DNA of 64,000 nucleotides from Primula veris. Taxonomy: Eukaryota > Streptophyta > Magnoliopsida > Ericales > Primulaceae. The stretch covers positions 31,245,342 through 31,309,341 of the forward strand of contig OY821745.1 in NCBI GenBank assembly GCA_963682055.1, in the 5' to 3' direction. The notes under the pieces were generated by a model that was not told where the DNA came from, did no database searches, and saw nothing but the letters and a program-made list of their open reading frames with translations. This document shows positions 11,481 to 22,139 of the stretch, one piece after another. Every line of letters starts with the position of its first letter. Positions within the stretch are counted from its first letter, which is position 1. A program made the position numbers and the translations under genes.

Positions 11481-11701
11481 CTGTCACAGTAAACTACGAA
11501 ATCAATTTCCGCTTGTCGTATAAAAACCATCAGACTTTTGCTACCTTACTAACTTTCATTTAATTAATTTTTCTCTTAGGAGGCATCTCCTTCACTCATT
11601 GCAGACAATATGCATAACGGAAATACACTTCTACACAGGCTAAAAGATTGGGTGGTCATCCTTGTAATTTCATAAATAAAACAGTTAAAGTTGGTCCCTC
11701 C

Positions 11702-11886
11702 CGGGGGAAGCTAAGTGTGGACGATCGGGTGCCACGGCACCCCCCATAATTTTAGAAATTCCAAGTGACGCAATTTTTTTTTAGTACAATTTCTTTTTAG
11801 GTGTAGATTTGACACCCCCAATAAAAATATGTTACTTGTACATATATTTTGGCACCCCTCATTTACACATCCTGACTTTGCCCCTG
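11702..11886. mobile_element. hAT-type MITE, copy 1 (8-bp TSD GTCCCTCC)
   Basis: 185 bp flanked by exact 8-bp duplications GTCCCTCC at 11694-11701 and 11887-11894. Ends are imperfect inverted repeats: CGGGGGAAGCTAAG on the left against CAGGGGCAAAGTCAG read inward from the right. An 8-bp TSD and CAGGGGC-type ends are hallmarks of hAT elements. No coding capacity. A second copy lies at 30936-31095. Confidence 0.85.
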
Positions 11887-11889
11887 GTC

Positions 11890-12540
11890 CCTCCGGATCA
11901 TTTATTATTGGTATGTTCATACTGCATATGCATGTTTGGTTGCAGCTATTAAATTTAGTATTTTCCGTATTTTTTAGCTATCTAGTTGTTGATAGTTTCT
12001 GCTTTTTAGCCTTCAAGATAGAGATACTAAAATGGAAAAATGTCACAAAGATTACATTTGATCTATACCAAAATAGAGAAAAGTAGAGATATATGATAAT
12101 GACAAAGTGACATATAAGTAAAGGTACATACTCATTAGTCATTATTATGGATGCTTGATGCACAACATTAGAGCATAAGTTATTATCTTGAAAAAAATGA
12201 CGTAACGTCGTTTGATTTGGGGGTACTTTTCCTCATTTGTCTATCTGAAAAAACTAATGAAATACTCTTCGTATAGTTTTGGGGAAGATAAAAGGATTTT
12301 GGTTCAGTATTTAATACATGAATAATAGTATAATTGTTGGAATTTGAAAGGATGAAGCTAATTGTTGTTATTTGTGGGTATAGACTATAGATTAGGAACG
12401 CCTATATTTCATAATCCAAGTTCTATTATCATAGTCTAAATATGTTCTTAAAAGAATCAGAGTTGATGTCTTTAAACTTGTTGAACCGGTTATTTGGTGG
12501 ACAGATTGAAAGCACTTATTAGGTCCAGAAGACCATCTAG
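11890..12540. other. AT-rich intergenic DNA, no gene seen
   Basis: Lies between the hAT MITE and the hairpin element. Several open frames of 60-100 codons exist on both strands but none resembles a family or lines up with B3 exons. The missing first exon of the dead B3 gene at 10.5-11.5 kb was sought here and not found. Confidence 0.4.
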
Positions 12541-12549
12541 CAAAATTAT

Positions 12550-13482
12550 GAGTGTTTGGTAAGTAAAAGCAACCCACTTTCCAAAAAGGTCGGAGCATTA
12601 GAAGCCCAGTTTGAAGAAGTTGTTTTTTGACACTTCTGAAAATAGACTTTCTCACAAAATAAAAATAAAAAACAAATAATGCCCAGTACAAAAAACAAAT
12701 AAAAAATCAATAAAAATCACAAAAAACGATTTTTTTTTTTATAAAAAATGAAAAAAATCACAAAATATTATAAAAAACAAAAAAAAAAATCACAAAAAAA
12801 TTATAAAAAATAAAAAAATCACAAAATTTTAAAAAAATTACAAAAGATGAAAAAAATGAAAAAAATCACAAAATATTATAAAAATATAAAAAAAATAAAA
12901 ATTTATAAAAAAATGAAAAAAAATCACAAAAATCACAAAATTATAAAAAAAAATAAAAAAATCATAAAAAAATCACTTTTATTGAACTTTATGCACTTTC
13001 GACTGTACTAGATGCACTTTCGACTGAACCAGATGCACTTTTAGCTAAAGTATATGCACTTTCGGTATAAAAAGTGTTATATTGACAAAAAAATTATATA
13101 CTTTTTTGTAATTTTTTAAAAGTTTGTGATTTTTTTCCTTTTTTGTGATTTTTTTCCTTTTTTGTGATTTTTTTCCTTTTTTATAATTTTTTTTTTTGAT
13201 TTTTTGTGATTTTTTTTTTAATTTTTTTGTTTTTTTTTATATTTTTTGTGATTTTTTTCATTTTTATAATCTTTATGTGTGTTTTCGTAGTATATGAATT
13301 ATTGTGGTATTAAAGTCATTTCGAACTTATACATATCAAACGCAGACAAAACTTATAAAAATCAAAATCACTTTTCCACCGGACGTTAATTTTTTTTAAA
13401 GTACTTTTTATATAAGTTATTTTTCAACAGCACTTTTCTAGACAACACTTTTTAGGAAAGCACTTATTTTCAAACATCACCT
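12550..13482. mobile_element. Hairpin-like element with A-rich and T-rich arms (short relative of the 49-51 kb element)
   Basis: The left arm (12660-12975) is built from 'aaaaatcacaaaa' units and the right arm (13080-13265) from the complementary 'tttttgtgatttttt'. Between them are four units related to 'gatgcactttcgactgaacca' and then 'ggtataaaaagtgttatattgac', which also occurs, inverted, in the element at 49388-51303. Outer ends GTGTTTGGTAAGTAAAAGC (left) and GTGATGTTTGAAAATAAGTG (right, inverted) are weakly similar. No clear target-site duplication was found, so the limits are approximate. No coding capacity. Confidence 0.6.
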
Positions 13483-14406
13483 TAAAATGGAGCTTCCTTT
13501 TGTTTTTTCCCTTTTTAAAATAATAATAAAACATCTTTCCACTATTGCATAAAAATTAAAAACTTAGTCTCCTAGGTTTCTTGATTATAGTCTACCTCCG
13601 TATCAATTTACATGTGCTACACGAAATCGGTTTCATGCAACTTTGACCGTCTTTTAACATGTAACTAAATTGCCGAAACGAAAATTTTTAATTTTTTTTA
13701 CATAGTTTAAATGCTAAACTATATGATAGAAGTTTTTTTAAAATTATTTCGACAATTTAGTTACACATTTAAACCTGGATAAAGTTGCGCGTGGTTTCAT
13801 ATATGACATATGGTACGGAGGTAATATACTTTCAAATTCAAACACCCTAATAAGATAATCTTGCGAGTAATGAAAATTAGTTGAAAGTTATTTAAACTAG
13901 CTAGAGATGAGTGTGGGGGTGCACGTCAGTGATGTAACCACACATCGTAGTTTACTTTTGTACCTAAAAATAAAAAAAAATAAGGAAAAAAGTAAAGTTA
14001 ACCAAAGAGGCAGCATAAGTGTTACTAAATAACTATCAAAAACGATTAATGAAACTAAAAGTACCCCTCAACTGCTATGAATTAAGATATTGTGAACCAT
14101 TCGAACGGCTTGTGTCAAGCAAAATCGAAGTTTCTAATGTTTTTGTTATCCGGTAGTTTGAGGACTGTGAATTGACTGTATGCGTAACAATATGTTATAG
14201 AATATTTGAATTGTTCGCTACATTATCTACACTTATTTCTCAAGCAAAATTACGAGCGGGCAACCAAGAAAGGAGAAGACGGGCATTTAACTAAAGACCT
14301 TATTCACAAGATCTTATAGCATCGAGAAGAAGCTCGATCACGCTAGACTACAGTTTATGAAACAAAATCTTAAAAACAACTTGCCCCAGAAATATACCAC
14401 AATCTC

Positions 14407-16304
14407 TCAACCCAAACATCTAAACATAGTAACTTTAAAAACACGATTGGCGTAATTTACTAGCTCAAAAACACAGACGTCACCTTCTTCTAGAGAAGTA
14501 TCTTTAACAAATTCAGGCCAACCGCGAGAGAACTTGTTCAAATTTAATGTTACTGGCCATGACTTATTCGAATAGACAAGTGTCGTAGCTTGTTTAGCAG
14601 TCCTCTTGTAAATGTAACTCAGGTGGCTCTTGATAAAGTCTTTGGGCACATTCTGCAAAAAAATTAAAAATAATCCCGTGTTACCTTTCTACACAGAAAA
14701 GAGAATGAGAACGCCATGAATCGAATATGTGACTCCTAATATCTTCCAGCATGAATTAGTAAGAGAAGGTTATAAATAAATCTTTACCAAGTTTGTACTA
14801 GCTATGTAACTAGGGCGCATAACAACTTTGAAGAAGGGATAATCGGACTCAAACTCGTTAAGCTCTTTAATAGATCTATCATTCTCCTCGAAGCGTTTGG
14901 AAATTGTTGCGGAACCATGCCCTTTAGAGTCAACTGCATAAGGTTAACAATATGGTTAATTAAGTGTGATTCCATAGGATTCAATAATAAATTCTGTCGC
15001 GGAAAGAAAACACTTGCTCTTTTTAGCTGTATTATTCTCCTTAGCGCGACATGTAGACTCCTTTTCACAACCATCTGGCCCATATATTTTGACATTAAAT
15101 ATTGCATTACCATTATAACTAAATACTAAGAAGTCTCCGAAAACTAGCGAATTGTCGTGTACAAATTGTTTCCAGCCCTTTTCGAAATACAAACTGTGGT
15201 TGGTCTTCAATAAATCCACCTGCCACGAGTTTTTTGCAGGACTAATGATTGTAGACTGGAACGGTATGGCGCCGCTGAAGTGTTTGAGGAATGCTGGTGG
15301 AAATTTCTAAATCACGGTAGGAACAAATTAATAATAATGTATTTATCGGGATTTAAGAGAAGATTTTACTGAAAAGGGAATTAAAACCAGGATTCAGTAT
15401 TAAAAGATGGTTTGTCGATGATATAAGAAAAAAATTATGGTTCCCAACTCTAGTCTTATCACTTCAACTATTCATACAGTTAACATGTTTTCTCTCACAC
15501 TATAATCATTTAATAAATTTATGTACAATTACATCCCCTTGTTTACCAAAATCATAGTCTTTTATTCCAACCTAACCCATACCAAATTACATATCACTTT
15601 CTTTTTTGGGGCGATTTTGATTTCGTAGCTTATGATAATGTAATCTGTTACCAATAAATTTGGACCCAAGTTAATGACTAATCAAATGTCATAGTATAAT
15701 TCCAAAAACATAGCAAACTTAAAATTTCACTTGTATATCAAGTACTAAAAGTTTAGATCTCATTCTAAATATCAAACGTTCTAATTAGGATAAAGACGCA
15801 AGACGGATTTTAGGCAGAAATAGTTCGCCTAACGCTTAATCACCGCCTCATCGTCTAATCACCGCCTAATCACCACCTAGTTGCCTAATCTAGTAGGTGT
15901 CTGGGCTCAGCCTACCGCCTAGGCGCCGCTTAATTTACGCCTAGACGCACATTTTAACCATTAGCCATGTTCCACCCTCCACCAACAAAAGGGGAAAACT
16001 AAATTGAGAAATAACAAATTGAGCAAACTAGAGAACTTAAAAAAACAAAATTGATGGAATTACTAAACCTTTATAGGCATGTACTTAACAAACTAAGTGG
16101 TCAATCCTGTGAAGTATAATAATTCTGAATGTCATAATTTTGTCCTAAGATCACAACTAATACTAATAACATAACAAAGAATGGGGAATAAATAAAAATA
16201 ATTCATACCATACGATGAGAGGATTTATCAGGCAAAAACACTTTAAAGAATCTTTGAGGACAAAAAGAGAAATACTGCTTCATTTGCCTATTTTCTTTCA
16301 CCAT
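14407..16304 (-). CDS. B3 gene A: two-domain REM-type B3 protein, 258 aa (type I)
   Basis: Exons 16304-16209, 15306-15018, 14933-14788 and 14652-14407 (96, 289, 146, 246 nt) join in one frame. Residues 1-32 begin MVKENRQMKQ and hold the first strand of B3 domain 1 (FFKVFLPDKSS); domain 1 runs to about 115 (FPPAFLKHFSG, SWQVDL, GWKQFVHDNSL, FLVFSYNGN). Domain 2 covers about 155-257, from YPFFKVVMRPSYI through SWPV and EEGDVCVFEL to FRCLG. REM proteins are plant nuclear factors that bind DNA through B3 domains, several acting in flowers or vernalisation; the role of this one is unknown. Intron 2 needs a GC donor (A|GCAAGT) where paralogue C has A|GTATGA. Intron 1 (902 bp) holds a GC-richer 'gcctaatcaccgcct' repeat at 15830-15950. 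The start matches genes B-D. Confidence 0.87.
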
Positions 16305-16360
16305 AGTTGTTGAGAGTAAACTTTGATAATCTTGCTTATGAGAAGAGAATCACATGCATT

Positions 16361-16371
16361 GTATTTATATA
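16361..16371 (-). promoter_or_regulatory. TATA box of B3 gene A
   Basis: TATATAAATAC on the minus strand, 57-67 bases upstream of the start codon, flanked on both sides by ATGCAT hexamers (the core of the RY motif CATGCA). Position and sequence suit a plant TATA box with a very short leader. Confidence 0.55.
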
Positions 16372-16923
16372 AATGCATATACCAACTGCCAAGTGAGGTG
16401 TCAAGTGAGGAAGATAGTACCAGTAGAGTTGTATTAATTTACTTGGTTGCATTAGCAACGTGCATTTGCGATCTCACAATTTACGAAAATGTTATTTATT
16501 AAAATAAAATAAAAATTAAAGCAATTTAAAAATAACGAGTTTTACAACCCGACGACGAAATGAAACTTGATAATTGGCCACATCAGAATGTTAGTCCTGT
16601 CTCCGACCCTGCTTGTCAACCGTAATATGTCTTTTATTTTTACATGTAGATGTAAAGTTGTATAGTTACTTGTGTGTTTCTACTCCATTATTTAGTATTC
16701 TGTATTCACAAATAGTTTCTAAAAATTTCATCTATGCGATTTTCAAAAGTTATAATCAGTCCCTACGGAAACGATGGGTCCCCTAATTTGTCGTCTGAAT
16801 TATTTTGCATGCTCAGTGACTCAAGACAATTATTTGTTATCAATATAGACAAACTGCTACATAAAAAAATGATGCAATTTGCTTTTTCATTTTCTCTTTT
16901 AGTTTTGCCCCATATTTCCCAAT

Positions 16924-17116
16924 CACTACAAAAAAATACCTAAATAACGACGGGAATAGTGATGGTATTTTTTGTTACGAGCTTATTAGCGACGGTTTTT
17001 GTGACGGTTTTGTGACAGTTTAGTCAATTTACGACAGATTTGTGACAGATTTTTAATTTAGTGACAGGCTTATGACAGTTTTTGACTCTCATTAAATCAA
17101 ATATTATTTTGTAGTG
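16924..17116. mobile_element. CACTA-type MITE (3-bp TSD AAT)
   Basis: 193 bp beginning CACTACAAAAAAATA and ending with the inverted form TATTTTGTAGTG, flanked by AAT at 16921-16923 and 17117-17119. CACTA termini and a 3-bp target duplication are diagnostic of the En/Spm (CACTA) superfamily. The interior is a run of 'gtgacggtttttgtgac'-like units. Too short to code for a transposase, so it is non-autonomous. Confidence 0.85.
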
Positions 17117-17158
17117 AATATGACATGTAATATACTATCAAGTGTTATCTTTACAACG

Positions 17159-17331
17159 AAATTTTTTATTTAACATCAGTTTTTTTTTTTGAAAACTGTT
17201 TCTAAATTGAGTGTCGTTAAATTGTAGCAACAAAATAGTAACTAATTATGTTGCTAAACTATTGCTGAAATTTAGCGACACTCACTTTATCAACAATTTT
17301 CAAAAATTAAACTGTTGGTAAATAAAAATTT
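17159..17331. repeat. Long imperfect inverted repeat (hairpin)
   Basis: Arms of about 70 bases (17159-17232 and 17262-17331) are complementary through 'gagtgtcgttaaattgtagcaa' on the left and 'ttagcgacactc' on the right, with a loop of some 30 bases. It lies just beyond the CACTA MITE. It may be an independent MITE or part of an older, larger element of the same kind; no target-site duplication was identified. Confidence 0.6.
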
Positions 17332-17332
17332 T

Positions 17333-17900
17333 ATGGCAGCCTATAATGTTTTGGACGATGAAACATTCCTTGTAATGGTATTATCAAGCTTAACTTTTGA
17401 ATGAGACGAATGCCTTTTGGGTGTGTTTGTTTGATGGACTAATGCACTTGGATTGTATTGCAAATGCTGTGGGACCATCTAGTCCTACGTTTGTTTTGCA
17501 CTGGGGTGCAGTACTAGTAGTTCAGGTGGACTTCAAATGCTCCTAAAAGCCATCTTTTGCAATACCATATACAGCTAGTATTAGAAATAGTCCGGGTGTA
17601 TTTGTAATCCCATAAAAAATAGTACCGCAACGAAACGAGGCCTTTATGTCTTCTAATTTTCCCAACAAGTCAAACAAAATCATGAATTGGCACATGATAT
17701 GAAGAAACATTGAATAATTTCCTTAATTACATAAGCCAAGTCGGTTACAATAACATGACTATGTCACTATAATGGTTTCAATTTCCAACCAATTCAAGAA
17801 AATAGATTCAAAGTAATGAATCATAATGCACTTTAATTGCATCCATTTGTGTCCAAAATAATCCCATCGTAAATCTCAAACACCATTACATATCACTTCC
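17333..17900. other. Intergenic DNA, possible old MITE
   Basis: No gene. 17419-17640 starts 'gggtgtgtttgtttgatgg' and ends 'cgaaacgaggccttta', weakly complementary ends such as are seen in old MITEs, but no target-site duplication could be confirmed. The rest is AT-rich. Confidence 0.3.
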
Positions 17901-18720
17901 ACATAATCCCCTTCCTCCCTCGCCAATTCCTATTTTTGCCCTCTTCCCTCCAACTTTCAAACCGTGTGTTCGTCGGCCCCATGGAGTCTCATTTGATGTC
18001 TTGGACTCCGGGATCCTCTTCAAATTTCTCCGTTAAATCCGCTTGGAATTCTATAAGATCAAAATCGGATAAAATGAGTTGGTATTGGATCGTTTGGGGA
18101 CCGTCTATTCCCCCAAATGTAGCTTCATCTTATGGTTAGCTATATTGAATGGGTTGTCCATAATGGATAGACTTCAAAAGTTTAATATATTTGGTGTAAA
18201 TGGTTGTCTGATTTGTCTTAAAAATACGAAAAATATTGATCATTTATTATTTGAATGTGAGTTCTAATAGAGAGTTTGGTGTTTAGGTCATGCAAGATCA
18301 GGATTTATAGGCTCTTGTAATTCGTAAAATGAGTGGGCGAAGTGGGTATCGGATATCTTCATAGGAAAGTCGGTCTCCGCATGTCTAGGAAAAACGCTCT
18401 TTGCTTCAACGGTATATTGGATTTGGAAGGAGATAAATTTAAGGGTATACGAGGGGACGTGATCGAATCCCCGAAACGCTTTTAAATTGATCAGATTTTA
18501 TGTTGTCAATTGTATGAACAAGTTTGGAAAATTTTCTAATTCCCGTTGAGATAGGTTCCTTGTTAGCATTTGACGGTTAAACCTCAAATTTGTGGGTGAC
18601 TAGTCGCTATAATTTTGTAAATCGTTATAATTTGTAAATTTGTTTCCCGTTTGGGAAGAGGCTTGGCCTCTTATTAATATATTGATCTATTTAATCTTTA
18701 AAAAAGAAAAAAAAAAGCAA
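17900..18720 (+). pseudogene. 5'-truncated LINE fragment (RT zinc-binding region)
   Basis: Two overlapping frames (17936-18139 and 18079-18267) together spell a zf-RVT zinc-binding region as found downstream of plant LINE reverse transcriptases: FSVKSAWNSI, then W..VWGPSIPPNV, FILWLAILNGLSIMDRL, then CLICLKNTKNIDHLLFEC. One frameshift lies near 18120-18135. The 3' part is non-coding and ends in an A-rich tail at 18697-18718 after 'cctcttattaatatattg'. A dead 3' remnant of a LINE. Confidence 0.75.
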
Positions 18721-19226
18721 TACTACATCAATATCATAATATTACAATAATCAAACCCAAGAAATTCGATGCTGCCAAGTTTGACAGGAATTTTCAAAAA
18801 CTCAGCTAACAAAAAAGAATGTTCCCTCTCACATTATATTACACCTTATATAATTTATTATATTCATTCAATCACTATTGTAAATTTTCTGAAATCTTTA
18901 ACTTTATTTGTCTGGCATCATCGATATGCCACTACGCGTCGTATACACCGCGCATGAGCTACGGTTACGAGTAGTTTTACAAACTGTCACACGAATTACA
19001 AATATACAGATTAGCAGAAGAGAACCGAATTTCATTACTAACCTTACACACGGTGCCGAAAAGAAACTTAAATGTTTTTCCACATTAATACATATCCAAC
19101 AAGTAACAACTTCCGACGATAAAGACATACACGTTATCCGTCACCGTTACTTTTTACACATTGCATTCATCAATATCCTGAAAGTAAAATTACATCGCAA
19201 GAGCTAGATAAGAGACCAAATAGATT
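18721..19226. other. Spacer between LINE remnant and B3 gene B
   Basis: No gene supported. Two overlapping antiparallel frames at 18904-19207 are mirror shadows and resemble nothing known. The stretch next to 19226 should contain the 3'UTR of gene B. Confidence 0.4.
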
Positions 19227-22081
19227 TTACTTGGCTGATGAGATCTCGACCTGTATAATGTTTCTAGAGCCAGGAACGAACTTGAACATGCATTTGTTGT
19301 TTAAGGTTAACTTGTTATCGTCCCAAAAATTACGCCAGCCAGTGCTTGTCTCAATCCGACTAATTGCCCTTCTATGTGTCCTGCTGCGTATTTTTACTTG
19401 CAATATATTTCCTTGCTTGTTTTCAAGCAACACATACTTCTTTTTAATTCCAGAACCATCAACAAAAGCTCTTGGAAATGTCTAAGAATAGGCAAAACAA
19501 TATTACTCATGCATAGTTGTTGCTATATAGGAATTCTTTTAAGTATGGTTTTATTTTTGTTTTATCCTGGAAGCAATAGCTAAACTTTCAAGTGGGAGAA
19601 GTATCTGAAATTCCTATCCGTTATTCTAGTTACAGTTATGCAGTTAGGTTACAAGTACAGTTAAGTTATTTTGTTCAAAGCAATTGACAAAAATAGTTAA
19701 TAGGCCAGAAATATGGTCCTAACAGTTTCTTCTTGATGTGTTGATTTTTTTTTAAAGCCACAAAGGCTCAATTATTAACTCCAACAATAGCTCGGCTATA
19801 AGTTGGAAATGAACTCAAGTACACACATTCAAAGTTTGTTGCTTAAGTATCTTAAAATAATTTGTTACGGAATATGAAATTTGATATACTGATATACTTA
19901 TATACATATAGCATGTAGCAGTACTCTTTAGAAATTGACAATCGCAGCCCTTTATCATTAGCTTGTGGAGTAAGAATGAACAGTAATGACAAAAACGCCA
20001 ATCTTAATTGTTCTCGAGTAAGAAATATTACCAGGTATCTTCTCTGATATTTCTTCAACACCATTTCAAAACAAAGAGTTTTCACCTTCTCCTTGTTCTT
20101 CCTTTTCCAGGTTTTCCTAACCACTACAGGCGAACAAAACAAAGCTTCAGGCCAGTCCGTCGCATCTGTAAGTACATATTAATTATACGCATCATATATA
20201 TAATGGTGTGAAGTGTAAACATGCATGTTAAGCAGAGACTTGGGCACTAGTTTAAATTCTATAAGCTGAGGCAGACTTTTTAGGACACTTTATCAAACAT
20301 ACCAAAAAACCACCAGCAGGCTCCGACCTTTTGCCTAATTATTAACTTATGAGTCATAATCGGAATATGCTAAAATAAACAAGTAGTCATAATTTTCTCC
20401 TACCATATTCAATGAATTATGTAACTATCCCGCATAAAAACTTTAATAAATGGGAAAATTGATTCAAACTCGGTAGCTTCTCTAAGACCTCTAGTACACA
20501 TATCCTAGTTTGCATTATTAGTATACCTTTCGGACACCTGAATTCCTTTGGTTTTTGGAAATGATAGATCTATGCAAGTACTCTACTAGGCTAATACACT
20601 GAGAACACAAATAATATCTCGTAATAACTTACTATTTTCATCTTTTTTATTATCCTCGGGAATTGAACATCCACGGCCACGGGAACTCTTCTTATTGTGA
20701 GGTGTCACTACTTTTTCACAACCGTCAATCCCATAGATTTTTACAGGGAAATTTGCATTACCATTGTAGCTAAATACTAAGTATTCTCCATGTTGTAGTG
20801 AATTGTCTTGCACAAATTGATCCCAGCCATTTCCGAAGTACAGATCATCATCGATTTTTTTCAAATCCACATGCCATGAGCTTTTTGCAGTATTAATCGT
20901 CGTTTTGAATGGTAATGTACCACTGTAGTGTTTGAGAAATGCTGGTGGGAGTCTCTAGATTGTAGTAGCAATCATTAAACAAACCAGTAACTATACAAGC
21001 TTTTGAATTTGAAACGATATACATAAACGGGATCAAAACTGGCATAATGATTAACAGCGCACCAATAGTTGGGTTCTTGTTTCTCAATTTTGTTGTCAAG
21101 GATGCTAAACGTATTTCACAAATTTTATATGATTGATTGTAGAGGCCTTAACAAGGATAAAATTATTACTGGTTTCTCATACATTTGATTAACACTTGTT
21201 ACTTTAATTTCATCATAATGTGCATATACTGGGTTAGCCAAGGAGCCTATGTAATCGAACCTTAATTAAACACTCAAAACCGCTAACTACCGTCAAATCA
21301 AACAAAAAAGGAACTTTGATGGTTTGACCACTCGGACAAGATGTACCAGTGAGAAAGGAAAATTAACTACAGTACATAACATAATTACTTGAAAATTAAC
21401 CAGATTTAAATTTTTTACAAACTCTGCCAGTGAACGTTGCATTTCTCTCCTAAAAAATAACAAATTCCGACCTTTAAGGATACCCAAATTGAAGCTGCTG
21501 ATCAAAGTTCTCGTAACGTAAAAGACTTAACATTAGCAAAAGTAATAAATATACATAATACATATATATTGATAGATATAATAAATTTGACATGCAGCTC
21601 AATCGATCAAAGTATATAAAGTAAAGTAACATCAAACATTCAACCGATGGCAAATTGGCAATCACTAAACGATCTAATTCAGTGCATGCAAGTTATATAC
21701 TACTAAAAAGTAAAAATCAGATAGAGAGTGAAAATTTAAGCTGCTGCTCAATTCTAATGATAGACTTTTTTTAATTGATTATAGCAAGTAGACATGCAGC
21801 TCAGTTAATCAAAATAAATAAAATAACATGAAACTTACAATTGATGCCAATCACTAAACAATCTAAGACATGCATGTACTTTATGTACCAGAAGCAAAAA
21901 CTATGTTTTCACTAAAAAGAGTTACATTGAATTCTAAAATTAAATGTCACATATATTTGAACAAAAAAAGATGATAAAAGAAAATTCATACCATACTATC
22001 AGAGGATTGATCAGGTAAAAATAATTTGAAGAAATTTAAAGGGTTGACAGAGAAACACAACTTCTTGCGAGTTTTCACCAT
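19227..22081 (-). CDS. B3 gene B: two-domain REM-type B3 protein, 266 aa (type II)
   Basis: Exons 22081-21992, 20954-20633, 20165-20032 and 19481-19227 (90, 322, 134, 255 nt) join in one frame with GT-AG introns. It starts MVKTRKKLCF; FFKLFLPDQSS (residues 17-27) opens B3 domain 1, which continues with LPPAFLKHYSG, SWHVDLKKIDDD, GWDQFVQDNSL and LVFSYNGN to about residue 112. A basic linker (RKTWKRKNKEK, about 154-164), a possible nuclear localisation signal, leads to domain 2 (165-262: FEMVLKKYQRRYL, TFPRAFVDG, GWRNFWDDNKL, NNKCMFKF). Domain 2 is of a different type from genes A and C and matches gene D. Intron 2 (20632-20166) contains a decayed exon like exon 3 of gene A. A likely DNA-binding nuclear regulator of unknown target. 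Confidence 0.85.
20402..20510 (-). pseudogene. Relic type-I B3 exon inside intron 2 of gene B
   Basis: Minus-strand reading gives EFESIFPFIKVFMRDSYII, clearly the counterpart of FESDYPFFKVVMRPSYI in exon 3 of gene A. It is followed by a stop and its splice sites are no longer phase-compatible with the neighbouring exons. Skipping it, as annotated for gene B, keeps the frame. A more decayed counterpart seems to lie near 27290-27390 in intron 2 of gene D. Confidence 0.6.
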
Positions 22082-22123
22082 TGCCACTTTTAAAGAATAA
22101 GTTGGAAAAATATAGAAGGGCTT

Positions 22124-22131
22124 TATTTATA
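22124..22131 (-). promoter_or_regulatory. Possible TATA box of B3 gene B
   Basis: TATAAATA on the minus strand (context TTTTATAAATAAAG), 43-50 bases upstream of the start codon. Gene A has its TATA motif at a similar short distance. Confidence 0.4.
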
Positions 22132-22139
22132 AAATACTC

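Noticed and set aside
12392..12691. 99-codon protein near the dead B3 gene, considered as its first exon
   Set aside because: It lacks the FFKxFLP motif and runs into the low-complexity arm of the hairpin element.
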